From Lachnospiraceae bacterium (GTDB lineage Bacteria; Bacillota; Clostridia; Lachnospirales; Lachnospiraceae), in assembly GCA_024403335.1 (NCBI GenBank), contig JAKSSA010000009.1:1-48812 (forward strand): 48,812 bases of DNA, read 5' to 3'. The notes below the pieces were generated by a model. That model was not told the origin of the DNA, searched no databases, and worked only from the letters and a program-made list of their open reading frames with translations. The stretch's first letter is position 1; the number at the start of each line of letters is the position of its first letter. Shown here piece by piece: positions 7,483-15,497 of this stretch. Made by a program: the position numbers and the translations under genes.

Positions 7483-8301
7483 TTATTCCTCTTCCATATA
7501 ATCCGTTAAAGCTTCAAGTTCTGATAATACCTTAGATTTTTTCTTTTTTTCACTGTTGATTAATAGAAAATGTTTCGACAAGCCTTCGGTATTACATGAT
7601 GAAATATAATCAAAAATCGATGTTTCATACGAAATCGGGAAAATATGTTCCGCGCATATTTCAGATTTCAATTCTTCACCTTTGGACTTTTCTTTATTTT
7701 CTTTGATTAACGATTTCATAATCTTTCGTATGTTTGAAACATTGTAAACAGATTTAGAATCATATCTTCCAACAATAAAAGCTTTTTTCCTTCTATCTCC
7801 TGTATTAAATATATCGAGTCCATTTTTTATTACATTTTCTTCCTGCGAAATACAAACAAAAGAAAATAAACTTTCAAACTTATCATTATTTTCATATCCT
7901 GAAAAATCTATCAGTATATATTCATATACTTCGTCTGCTGCTTTTAATACACTGTCAATAAACTGATTTTGCATATCCTTCTCATAACCTGGCAAAATAT
8001 ACAGAAGCTTATTTATCTTCACAGCATATTTTTCAACAAGCTCTGAATCTATTGATCTGATTTCGCATATTCTCTTTAAACCAATTAATCCAATGTTATT
8101 AAGAAGAGCACAATTTTTACCTGCCTCACCCGTTCCAAAATATAATTCATCAAAACAACTGTCATCACTGTTAAGAGAAATTACAAGGACCTTTTTTTCT
8201 TTTATAGTCGAAAGATAGGTGGCCAAGAGACACATATTGGCAGAAACTGAACACTTTCCTTTAGAGGATGAAAAAAAACTTATTCTTCGGTGCTTATCCA
8301 T
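7483..8301 (-). CDS. CpaE/MinD-like P-loop protein with altered Walker A
   Basis: This 272-residue protein has the MinD/ParA fold pattern: an N-terminal beta strand and loop (RISFFSSSKGKCSVSANM), a second strand (KVLVISLNSDD) and a later acidic strand (YEYILIDFSGYEN). Typical MinD Walker A is KGGxGKS/T; here the loop is SSSKGKCS, which keeps one lysine but loses glycines. In Tad loci CpaE/TadZ helps place the machine at a cell site. It overlaps the upstream MinD-like gene by 8 bases and abuts the ATPase gene, so all three are probably co-translated. ATP binding is uncertain. Confidence 0.75.
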   Translation of the reverse strand: MDKHRRISFFSSSKGKCSVSANMCLLATYLSTIKEKKVLVISLNSDDSCFDELYFGTGEAGKNCALLNNIGLIGLKRICEIRSIDSELVEKYAVKINKLLYILPGYEKDMQNQFIDSVLKAADEVYEYILIDFSGYENNDKFESLFSFVCISQEENVIKNGLDIFNTGDRRKKAFIVGRYDSKSVYNVSNIRKIMKSLIKENKEKSKGEELKSEICAEHIFPISYETSIFDYISSCNTEGLSKHFLLINSEKKKKSKVLSELEALTDYMEEE

Positions 8302-8917
8302 TATTTACGACCTCCAGAATATCATCTGTTAAACTAAATACACTATTTTTCATTGTTCTTGATGCCATTTTAATTCCAATTTTTCCCGTTATGGCTGCAC
8401 GATACAAATTCTTCTGATCTAACTCATTTATCTCAACCAAAAATAAATGGTTTAAATCTATTCGTTCTTTAAGATACTTTTGCAAATATCTCAAAGAATT
8501 ATCGCCCTGCATAACATTTCTCAAAAAGCAGGTCACATATTTTTGTTTAAGTTCACTTTTCCTGCTTTCATATAGCGTAGTTATTTTCTTAACTGCCGGT
8601 AATCTTCCATCAGAAACTAAAATACTGTAGTCTGTAATTTTATTATCCGATTTGTTTTCATCATTACCGCCATCTATCATAATAACATCATAAACCTTGC
8701 TCCAATGGTCATTTAGTTCAACATCAGTATAATCAAAGTGTTCATATGTAACTATTTCACCAACTCCAGAAAGCCTCAAAGGTTTATCAAGACTCTCTGA
8801 AAGCCAATCCTCTGTATTATGATCAACCACCAAAACCTTCCTGTATTGGGAAACAAAAACTCCTAAAGTTAATAAAAAAATGTCATAATAATTATTACCA
8901 ATAAACGAAATTACCAT
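8294..8917 (-). CDS. Degenerate CpaE/MinD-like protein lacking a P-loop
   Basis: This 207-residue protein begins like a MinD family member (VISFIGNN, then KVLVVDHN, then YDVIMIDGG), but the loop after the first strand reads GNNYYDIF and has no lysine of the Walker A motif. It is therefore likely a non-hydrolysing paralogue of the next gene, and the pair may form a heterodimer in the role of TadZ/CpaE. Its start lies one base after the stop of the SAF-domain gene, with AAAGGGG as ribosome site. The family call is from strand pattern and position only. Confidence 0.65.
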   Translation of the reverse strand: MVISFIGNNYYDIFLLTLGVFVSQYRKVLVVDHNTEDWLSESLDKPLRLSGVGEIVTYEHFDYTDVELNDHWSKVYDVIMIDGGNDENKSDNKITDYSILVSDGRLPAVKKITTLYESRKSELKQKYVTCFLRNVMQGDNSLRYLQKYLKERIDLNHLFLVEINELDQKNLYRAAITGKIGIKMASRTMKNSVFSLTDDILEVVNNG

Positions 8918-8918
8918 A

Positions 8919-9704
8919 TTACCCCTTTTGCAATGTTCTTAAATCAAGTCTTCCCTCAAACTCAAGTCTTTTATCGTCTGATACCATTTCATTAACATCA
9001 CCAAACTCTAAAGAACTTAATAAAGCCATACTCTCAAGGTTTGGAATATAGGTTTCCTTCCCCTGCTTTTGTATATCCGGTTCCTCATATTTCACAAGAT
9101 ACATACAAGTTTCAGGATATCTCTTTAAATCAACCTTAGCAGACGAAACACAAATAAGTTCCCTCTCATCAAGTTCAAAAATATAAATACCTTCTTCAAT
9201 GCCCCGCACTTTTTTCTTTGACAGCAAACAAAAATCCTCACCATTTGGAAAAGAAATCCTTACATCAACATAATCATTCTCCTTCAAAAATAAACATGGT
9301 GAAATTCCTTCAACACCAGTAAGTCTTTTATCAGAGCAAGCATTAGAAGTAACAAATACAGACTCTGTAATAATTGCCCCTTCTTTTATGTCAACCTTAG
9401 CTTTCATATCCTGCATAAGAGATAGCGGCACATCTTCTGTTCCTAAATCGCAAACTATTTTTTTCTTTACCAAATTTTCCTCACTTAGTACTGAACCGGC
9501 CTTTATATCTGTTTTTGCTACTAAGACCATTCTTTCAAACATTGCAACTTTCTTGTTAATTTCTAACTCCTTAGTCTTATAATTTTCTTTTAAAGTACTG
9601 ACAGCAAAATAAGTAAAACTAAGCATAAGAGCAAGTCCACCAATTAATATAGATGACAAAATTAAATAATGAACTGTATTCCTTTTCATTCTGATTCTTC
9701 GCAT
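8919..9704 (-). CDS. CpaB/RcpC-like SAF-domain protein
   Basis: This 261-residue protein has a membrane segment at about residues 13-33 (YLILSSILIGGLALMLSFTYF). An SAF-type region follows (VLVAKTDIKAGSVLSEENL, then VDIKEGAIIT), the hallmark of CpaB/RcpC proteins of Tad pilus loci and related pilus chaperones. The start at 9704 has AGGAGG 4 bases upstream. It is the first gene of the locus, with an AT-rich region of about 250 bases separating it from the divergent plus-strand gene. CpaB proteins act on the outer face of the membrane and may bind peptidoglycan through SAF; this protein stays shorter than many relatives. Confidence 0.85.
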   Translation of the reverse strand: MRRIRMKRNTVHYLILSSILIGGLALMLSFTYFAVSTLKENYKTKELEINKKVAMFERMVLVAKTDIKAGSVLSEENLVKKKIVCDLGTEDVPLSLMQDMKAKVDIKEGAIITESVFVTSNACSDKRLTGVEGISPCLFLKENDYVDVRISFPNGEDFCLLSKKKVRGIEEGIYIFELDERELICVSSAKVDLKRYPETCMYLVKYEEPDIQKQGKETYIPNLESMALLSSLEFGDVNEMVSDDKRLEFEGRLDLRTLQKG

Positions 9705-9952
9705 TTTTCCTCCTAAAAACTATATAAAAACAAACTCAAACATGAAAATGAAACTAATTAAAACTAAATATAACATTTAAAATGGAAAACAAAAGCTGAT
9801 TAAAGACAAAAGAAATGATTGATTGATGAATAATATTAACGTCAATGCTTTTGTTGTAATCAAATGATACTATATTATCATGAAAAAGTAAAGAGTAATT
9901 TTGATTATTTTATTTCTTGCAATATTCTTGTCAAAACTATATAATAACGAGT
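9705..9952. promoter_or_regulatory. Divergent intergenic region between Tad-like locus and plus-strand gene
   Basis: This AT-rich 248-base region must carry the promoter of the Tad-like operon on the minus strand, but no convincing -35/-10 pair is visible there. A palindromic block ATGATA-CTATAT-TATCAT lies at 9864-9881 and could be an operator serving both directions. The plus-strand promoter is listed separately. Confidence 0.45.
9917..9945 (+). promoter_or_regulatory. Sigma-A promoter adjoining the start codon
   Basis: TTGCAA at 9917-9922 and TATAAT at 9940-9945 are separated by 17 bases, a near-consensus housekeeping promoter. The ATG of the downstream gene is at 9953, only 7 bases after the -10 box, so transcription should start at or next to the first codon and give an essentially leaderless mRNA. 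Confidence 0.7.
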
Positions 9953-10228
9953 ATGAGTGAAAGTACCGATAAAAAATACATAAATTTGTTACCTTACGAA
10001 ATAAGTGCTTTTGACAACTTCGTAATCTACGACAATGCGCCTTTTATAGATTATCACAGAAGACGCAGTTTTTTGACGGCAGAAACAATTAATAAAGAAA
10101 GTAAAAATGTAGTGAAGTATTATTCCATCAATACTTTAGAACCTGTTAAGATTGGTGGCGAAGAAATGGTAGATGTAGTAGCAGAGCTTAAGAATAACTC
10201 AGGTCCAAAAATTATCAGAATCGCATAG
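9953..10228 (+). CDS. Small conserved-looking protein of unknown function, probably leaderless
   Basis: This 91-residue protein starts at ATG 9953 and ends at TAG 10228. A longer in-frame start at 9917 is rejected because it overlaps the -35 box. The protein is soluble, without signal or membrane segment. It reads as a compact folded domain with a Tyr/Asn-rich first half (YEISAFDNFVIYDNAP), a basic centre (DYHRRRSF) and a strand-rich end (KIGGEEMVDVVAELK). It is the only plus-strand gene in the window and faces away from the Tad-like operon. No family is recognised; a regulator or a stand-alone small protein are both possible. Confidence 0.7.
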   Translation: MSESTDKKYINLLPYEISAFDNFVIYDNAPFIDYHRRRSFLTAETINKESKNVVKYYSINTLEPVKIGGEEMVDVVAELKNNSGPKIIRIA

Positions 10229-10324
10229 TATTTTTTTAATCGCATAGTTAATCCTATTCAATCATAATAAACACTGCTATCCTTCATATATTATCATGCT
10301 ATTTAATTTTCAATATACTATATA

Positions 10325-10360
10325 CAAAAAACAGACAACCTAAGCTGTCTGATTTTTTTT
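10325..10360. terminator. Bidirectional terminator between convergent genes
   Basis: The stem CAGACA/TGTCTG (10332-10337 and 10346-10351) has an 8-base loop. On the plus strand it is followed by eight T residues, and on the minus strand by six. It lies between the plus-strand gene and the kinase gene on the minus strand and can stop transcription from both sides. Confidence 0.88.
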
Positions 10361-10444
10361 GAAAAAAACTTATATTTTCAATTCTTTTTTACTTTATAAT
10401 ATATTCTCTTTTTTACTTTTTGTTATATTTTATTTTTTAACTTT

Positions 10445-11848
10445 TTAGTATATCTTACCTTCGCCTCTTATGAAATCACGAGCTGCTTCAAGAGATGCAA
10501 AATAGTCATTTCTTAACATCTGAACCATAATATTTCCAAGCCCTGATGCTTCCGGGTTTCCTATAATTATTGTCTTCCCTGTTTTCTCCGCTGTAAGTTC
10601 ATTTAAATATCGACTATTAGATCCTCCACCAAAAATACATATGCTCTCGAATTTTCTTTCAATATTTCTCTCGATTGCCTTTATGGATTTATTATAATGC
10701 TCTGCCAAAGATTCAAAAATAACCTTCGCGTAATCACCAATAGTCTTAGGAGCTTCTGTTCCCTTCTCCCAACAAACTTCACATATTTTCTTTGAAATAT
10801 CCTCAAGAGTATCAAACCTCTCATCATCAAGGTTAATTGTCGAATTCACCTTTGAATTTCTGGCTGCTTCTGAAATCTCAGCATGGCTCATATCAAGCTT
10901 CATTTCTTTTCTTACCTGCTGAAGAATATAAAACCCTGGTATGTTTTTAAGATAAAGATACTTAAAATCAAAGCCACCCTGATTAGTAAATTCTGCTACT
11001 CTGTTTTTAAAGTCCGTATATGGCCGTAAGGTTTCAAAGCCAAGATAAGAAAAAGTACCTGAGTTTATAAAAAGACAGTTTTCTTCCTTGGTAGGAAGAG
11101 AAAGTACAGAAGATGCTGTATCATGACTTGCGCATAAAACGACCTCGCACTGAAACATAACTTCATCTACTATCTCATCTTTAAGTCTTCCAACAAACGT
11201 TTTAGGATTTGATAATTCTTTAAATATTCTTCTCGGTAATCCAAGCTTTGTAATCAGCTCATAATCCCAATCATTTGTTTTTATGTTAAGTAATCCACTT
11301 GTGGAAGCAATTGTATACTCACAGAAAATGTTTCCTGTCAGCAAAAAATTCAAATAATCAGGAAGGAAAAGTAAAGTCTTGGTTTCTCTCAAATCATGAT
11401 CAAATTCCTGCGCATGAGCCAATAACTGACTTATCGTATTATAATCATACCTTAAAGTACCGGTTCTTTCATACAAATCATCTTCTGATATCTTTGTATA
11501 TATCTTATCATACATCCCTGCTGTTCTTTTATCTCTGAAGCAAAACGGATTACGAATCAATTCATTTTCTTTATCAAGCAGGCAATAATCGACTCCCCAT
11601 GTATCAATACTTAAACTTCTTGGTATCTTTCCCTGATTATAGCAGGCCTTCATACCCTCTTTTATCTCTTTGAAAAGATATTCAACATCCCAATATAAAT
11701 GACCATCGTTATCCTTAATTCTATTATTAAAACGATAAACCTCTTCAAGTTCGATTCCTCGTTCTCCAACATGTCCAAGCAGATGTCTTCCGGTCATCGG
11801 TGAAATATCAATTGCAAGATAATATGTAGTATTGGTATTATTCTTCAT
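10445..11848 (-). CDS. Rhamnulokinase-like FGGY carbohydrate kinase, divergent
   Basis: This 467-residue protein resembles rhamnulokinase (RhaB) along its length, for example GRHLLGHV, SIDTWGVDYCLLD, FRDKRTAGM, LFLPDYLNFLLTG and SHDTASSV. RhaB phosphorylates L-rhamnulose with ATP. Several motifs differ from typical RhaB: the N-terminal phosphate loop reads DISPMTGR instead of DIGASSGR, and the second ATP motif reads NSGTFSYLG instead of SSGTWSLMG. The catalytic aspartate region (HDTAS) is kept. There are no rhaA or rhaD neighbours, so the substrate may be another ketose. ATG 11848 is preferred over TTG 11854; it lies 2 bases after the regulator stop. Confidence 0.8.
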   Translation of the reverse strand: MKNNTNTTYYLAIDISPMTGRHLLGHVGERGIELEEVYRFNNRIKDNDGHLYWDVEYLFKEIKEGMKACYNQGKIPRSLSIDTWGVDYCLLDKENELIRNPFCFRDKRTAGMYDKIYTKISEDDLYERTGTLRYDYNTISQLLAHAQEFDHDLRETKTLLFLPDYLNFLLTGNIFCEYTIASTSGLLNIKTNDWDYELITKLGLPRRIFKELSNPKTFVGRLKDEIVDEVMFQCEVVLCASHDTASSVLSLPTKEENCLFINSGTFSYLGFETLRPYTDFKNRVAEFTNQGGFDFKYLYLKNIPGFYILQQVRKEMKLDMSHAEISEAARNSKVNSTINLDDERFDTLEDISKKICEVCWEKGTEAPKTIGDYAKVIFESLAEHYNKSIKAIERNIERKFESICIFGGGSNSRYLNELTAEKTGKTIIIGNPEASGLGNIMVQMLRNDYFASLEAARDFIRGEGKIY

Positions 11849-11850
11849 TA

Positions 11851-12522
11851 TCAATCTATCCCCTGCTTGTACAGATTCTGCATAGTCTCAATAATATGAT
11901 CATGTGCAAGCTTCTCTGCCAAAACCTTATCATGTGCCTTTATTGCACCAAGGATACGCTTATGCTCTTCATTTGCATTATGAGCTCTTTCTGCTTTTGC
12001 AAGAGATATTCTTCTTACTCTCTCAACATAATGGTGAAAAGCTGTAAGCTCATGTTCAAGAATCTTACTTCCTGAAGCCTGATATATCAACTCATGGAAT
12101 CTGTTGTCAAGTTCAACAATCTTATCCCACATTTCCTTCTTAATATGAAACTCAGCAAGATAGGTAATTTCTTCCATCTCATCAAGATGTTCATCTGTAA
12201 TATTATCACAAGCCCATTTTGCAGCAAGCCCTTCAAGATATGAACGAATGGCATATATGTCCTGAATATCCTTCTGTGAAATGCCTGTTACATAAGCGCC
12301 CTTATTAGGTATAATCTTAACCAGTCCTTCAAGCTCAAGCTGTCTTAAGGCTTCTCTTACAGGTGTTCTGCTCACACCAAGCTCTGTACCTATCGCATTT
12401 TCTTTTAATTCTTCATTTTCTTTATACTTACCATATAACATATCCTCACGCATATCATTACATACTCGGCCCCTCAAAGAATAGTTATCAAGCGAAGCCC
12501 CATTCAATTCCTGCTGATCCAT
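11851..12522 (-). CDS. GntR-family (FCD/FadR-type) transcriptional regulator
   Basis: This 223-residue protein has an N-terminal winged helix with the typical GntR signature (ELGVSRTPVREALRQLELEG). A C-terminal helical FCD ligand-binding domain follows, with aspartate/histidine metal-site pattern residues (DNRFHELIY and late histidines). It has a strong AGGAGG ribosome site, and its stop is 2 bases before the kinase start. FCD regulators usually bind palindromes around TTGTATACAA; two such palindromes lie before the citrate-synthase-like gene about 2.8 kb upstream in this same cluster, making them its likely targets. The effector is unknown; a sugar acid, organic acid or kinase substrate is plausible. 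Confidence 0.9.
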   Translation of the reverse strand: MDQQELNGASLDNYSLRGRVCNDMREDMLYGKYKENEELKENAIGTELGVSRTPVREALRQLELEGLVKIIPNKGAYVTGISQKDIQDIYAIRSYLEGLAAKWACDNITDEHLDEMEEITYLAEFHIKKEMWDKIVELDNRFHELIYQASGSKILEHELTAFHHYVERVRRISLAKAERAHNANEEHKRILGAIKAHDKVLAEKLAHDHIIETMQNLYKQGID

Positions 12523-12661
12523 AACTCCTCCTATTTAACACATATCACTAAATTATGTCTATCTCCAAACAGCATTTATCGCAGGGATGTTTATCACCCC
12601 TGCGAATCTAAATAATAACATATATTAACAAAAAAGTATAGTTAAGAAACTCATTATGCTC
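12523..12661 (-). promoter_or_regulatory. Leader of the GntR-kinase pair with an 8-bp hairpin
   Basis: This spacer holds the hairpin TCGCAGGG/CCCTGCGA (12579-12605, 11-base loop), without a T-run on either strand. A TGTTATTAT extended -10-like element lies just upstream on the minus strand, so the regulator may have its own promoter and the hairpin would be in the leader. The hairpin could also be an mRNA processing or protective element. Confidence 0.45.
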
Positions 12662-13837
12662 CTATTTGCTGATTTTCTTAATTGTTTCCATGATATAATC
12701 AGCAAACTCTTCATTTGTTGCACCTGTATCGCGTCCTGTCATTACAAGCTTTTTCTCTGTGACAGTACAAATGTCGAGTGCTTCATAAAGTAAATCAGAC
12801 TGTTTCTTATAACCAATATGTGCAAGAAGCATTGCTGCTGCACGAATTACGCTACAAGGGTCTGCATATTTTGCTCTTCCCTCGCTAACCATTCTCGGTG
12901 CTGAACCATGAATAGCTTCGAACATAGCATATTCCTTACCGATATTAGCACTACCTGCAGTACCAACACCACCCTGGAATTCAGCAGCCTCATCAGTAAT
13001 AATATCACCATAAAGATTAGGTAAAACTACAACCTGGAAATCACGACGGCGCTTCTCATCAACAAGCTTTGCGGTCATAATATCAATGTACCAGTCATCA
13101 GTTTCAATTCCGGGATATTCTTTTGCGATTTCTCTGAACTTATCTAAGAATTTACCATCTGTAGTCTTGATAATATTTGCTTTGGTAACTGCTGTTACTC
13201 TTGTTTTACCATTAGCCTTAGCATATTCAAAGGCAGCGCGAATAATACGGTCTGTTCCCTGAGTTGTTACAACAGTAAAGTCAACACCAAGGTCTTCATT
13301 TACATTAACACCCATACTTCCGACTGCATATGCGCCTTCTGTATTTTCTCTGTAAAATGTCCAGTCGATTCCCTGTTCAGGAATACGTACAGGACGTACA
13401 TTTGCAAACAAATCAAGCTCCTTACGCATTGCTACATTAGCACTTTCTACATTAGGCCATGGGTCACCTTTTCTCGGTGTAGTTGTAGGTCCCTTAAGAA
13501 TTACAGGGCATTCCTTAATCTGTTCAAGAACATCTTTAGGGATTGCTGCATTCTCTTTTACACGATTTTCAATAGTCAAGCCATCGATAACCTTAAATTC
13601 AACCTTACCCTTCTTAACTTCGTCTTCAAGTAAAAATTCAAGAATTCTCTGTGCCTGACCGGTAATGGCAGGACCAATTCCATCTCCACCACAGATACCA
13701 ATTTTTATAACATCAAGTGCCTGATAATTAATGAAATCACCCTGTGCTTTCATCTTATCAACTCTTGCAAGCTGTTTTTCCAAAAGCTTTCCAAAATGTT
13801 CTTTTGCCTTTTCAATCATCTGATCTCTTTCTGACAT
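12662..13837 (-). CDS. icd: Isocitrate dehydrogenase-like (isocitrate/isopropylmalate dehydrogenase family)
   Basis: This 391-residue enzyme oxidatively decarboxylates a 2-hydroxy acid. The substrate loop SANVAMRKELDLFANVRPVR has the Ser-x-Asn-x3-Arg pattern of isocitrate enzymes, not the Glu-Leu-Leu pattern of isopropylmalate dehydrogenase. RENTEGAY and DIITDEAAEFQGGVG are the other family motifs. The cofactor loop HGSAPRMVSEG does not match the classic NAD or NADP codes, so cofactor use is unclear. It lies 59 bases after the citrate-synthase-like gene, which supports a citrate branch to 2-oxoglutarate. Homoisocitrate dehydrogenase is the main alternative. An N-terminal extension of about 40 residues precedes the core. 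Confidence 0.85.
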   Translation of the reverse strand: MSERDQMIEKAKEHFGKLLEKQLARVDKMKAQGDFINYQALDVIKIGICGGDGIGPAITGQAQRILEFLLEDEVKKGKVEFKVIDGLTIENRVKENAAIPKDVLEQIKECPVILKGPTTTPRKGDPWPNVESANVAMRKELDLFANVRPVRIPEQGIDWTFYRENTEGAYAVGSMGVNVNEDLGVDFTVVTTQGTDRIIRAAFEYAKANGKTRVTAVTKANIIKTTDGKFLDKFREIAKEYPGIETDDWYIDIMTAKLVDEKRRRDFQVVVLPNLYGDIITDEAAEFQGGVGTAGSANIGKEYAMFEAIHGSAPRMVSEGRAKYADPCSVIRAAAMLLAHIGYKKQSDLLYEALDICTVTEKKLVMTGRDTGATNEEFADYIMETIKKISK

Positions 13838-13896
13838 ACAAAAATCCCTTTCTTATGTATACTTAGGTCAAAGCCTTATATATTTTCTTTTATAAA

Positions 13897-15300
13897 TCAA
13901 TCCATGCTGTCAGGCAAATCAACGCCATATTGACCCTTCAGTGAATTAATAAGCGATATCATTTCCTCGTCTGTGATAACAGTTACTCGGCCGGACTCAT
14001 ATTCCTCGTCAATCTTTTCCTTCATGTAAACTACCATAGGATGATTCTTTGCTATCAAAGCATCCGCTTCGAGGCGATAGAACTTATTAATCCAGTGAGC
14101 AATACCTGCGGCACCTGAGGTTGCGGATATAGATACCAAAGGAGGTCTTTTAAGGAATTTTTCCGTATCAAAGATATTATAAATCTCCTCATTTTTCATT
14201 AATCCATCCGCATGAATACCTGCTCTTGTAACATTGAAGTTCTTACCTACAAAAGGTGTTCTGTGAGGAATCTTGTAACCGATTTCTTTCTTATAATAAT
14301 CAGCAAGTTCGGTGATTACTGTAGTATCCATACCATTCAAATCACCCATAAGCTGAGCATATTCAAATACCATAGCCTCCAAAGGAGTATTACCGGTTCT
14401 CTCACCTATACCAAAAAGTGAACAGTTTACACCGCTCGCACCATAAAGCCAGGCCGTAGTTGAGTTTGTAACCGCTTTGTAAAAATCGTTATGACCATGC
14501 CATTCAAGAAGCTCTGAAGGTACACCGGCATGAACATTAAGACAGTAAATAATGCCTTGTACAGATCTTGGCATTTCTGCACCATTGAAATTTACGCCGT
14601 AGCCTAAAGTATCACATGCTCGAATTTTTACAGGAATTCCATACTCATCTGACAATCTCATCAATGCAGAACAGAATGGAATAACAAAGCCATGAATATC
14701 TGCTCTTGTAATATCTTCTAAGTGGCATCTTGGAGCAACTCCTGTTTCAAGACATTCTCTGACTACATTTAAATAGTGTTCCATTGCCTGAGCTCTCGTC
14801 ATTTTCATCTTATAGAATATGTGATAGTCAGAGCAGCTTACCAAAATACCTGTTTCCTTCAAACCTATTTCCTTTACAAGTTCAAAGTCTTTTTTGCTTG
14901 CACGTATCCATGAGGTTATTTCCGGAAACTCATATCCACGTTCCATGCACTTGTAAACGGCATCACGATCCTTTTTGGAATATAGGAAAAATTCGCTTGC
15001 TCTGATTATACCATTAGGGCCTCCAAGCCTGTGGAGATAATCAAAAATTGTCACAATCTGTTCAGTTGTATAAGGGGCTCTTGACTGCTGTCCATCCCTA
15101 AAAGTGGTATCTGTAATCCAGATATCATCAGGAAAGTTATGAGGTACAATTCGGTCGTTAAATGCGATTTTAGGAACTTCACTGTACGGAAAAAGATTAT
15201 GGAACACATTTGGTTCCTTAACATCAACAAGCTCATAAATAGGTTCTTCTAGAAAAAGAAGGTTATTTCTTAAGTTTTTAAAAACTCGTCTGTTGGTCAT
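13897..15300 (-). CDS. Re-citrate synthase-like enzyme (homocitrate/isopropylmalate synthase family)
   Basis: This 467-residue DRE-TIM metallolyase condenses acetyl-CoA with a 2-oxo acid. The motif TDTTFRDGQQS supplies the metal and catalytic residues, and EWHGHND supplies the metal histidines. CDTLGYGV and GERTGNTPLEAM are further family motifs. Clostridia that lack ordinary citrate synthase use a Re-type enzyme from this family, first shown in Clostridium kluyveri. The next gene is an isocitrate-type dehydrogenase, which favours citrate over homocitrate or isopropylmalate as product. ATG 15300 (GGAGG 5 bases upstream) is preferred over a GTG at 15312. Aconitase is not in the window. Confidence 0.8.
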   Translation of the reverse strand: MTNRRVFKNLRNNLLFLEEPIYELVDVKEPNVFHNLFPYSEVPKIAFNDRIVPHNFPDDIWITDTTFRDGQQSRAPYTTEQIVTIFDYLHRLGGPNGIIRASEFFLYSKKDRDAVYKCMERGYEFPEITSWIRASKKDFELVKEIGLKETGILVSCSDYHIFYKMKMTRAQAMEHYLNVVRECLETGVAPRCHLEDITRADIHGFVIPFCSALMRLSDEYGIPVKIRACDTLGYGVNFNGAEMPRSVQGIIYCLNVHAGVPSELLEWHGHNDFYKAVTNSTTAWLYGASGVNCSLFGIGERTGNTPLEAMVFEYAQLMGDLNGMDTTVITELADYYKKEIGYKIPHRTPFVGKNFNVTRAGIHADGLMKNEEIYNIFDTEKFLKRPPLVSISATSGAAGIAHWINKFYRLEADALIAKNHPMVVYMKEKIDEEYESGRVTVITDEEMISLINSLKGQYGVDLPDSMD

Positions 15301-15319
15301 TCGATCCTCCACTTTTCAG

Positions 15320-15331
15320 ATTGTATACAAT
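15320..15331. promoter_or_regulatory. GntR-type operator, leader copy
   Basis: This is a perfect 12-base palindrome, ATTGTATACAAT. It lies downstream of the presumed transcription start, 20 bases before the start codon and close to the ribosome site of the citrate-synthase-like gene. It is identical to the copy at 15366-15377, with centres 46 bases apart. Confidence 0.75.
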
Positions 15332-15364
15332 AAAAAAACAACCTTTTGGCAAATATTATTGTGT

Positions 15365-15378
15365 AATTGTATACAATT
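15365..15378. promoter_or_regulatory. GntR-type operator overlapping the -10 box
   Basis: This 14-base palindrome AATTGTATACAATT covers the -10 element of the promoter listed next. Binding of an FCD-type GntR protein here would block RNA polymerase. The same core occurs again in the leader. Confidence 0.78.
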
Positions 15379-15395
15379 ATACAAGCTGTTGTCAA
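15368..15395 (-). promoter_or_regulatory. Promoter of the citrate-synthase-like operon
   Basis: On the minus strand, a perfect -35 TTGACA (15390-15395) is followed after 16 bases by TATACA (15368-15373), with TACAAT at 18 bases as an alternative -10. The -10 lies inside the palindromic operator. Confidence 0.75.
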
Positions 15396-15497
15396 GTAAG
15401 ATTTCGCTTATTTTTCCCCGTTTTTTGTCATATTTTAGCTGATAATTATTAACCACAGCTTATATCAGTAAGAGAATAAGAATATGCTTTAATAATA

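Noticed and set aside
13838-13896. Third GntR operator between the synthase and dehydrogenase genes
   Set aside because: Only a TGTATAC half is present; the palindrome is not complete.
15430-15480. Weak hairpin with CTGATA/TATCAG arms as terminator of the unknown membrane protein gene
   Set aside because: The loop is long and no T-run follows on the minus strand.
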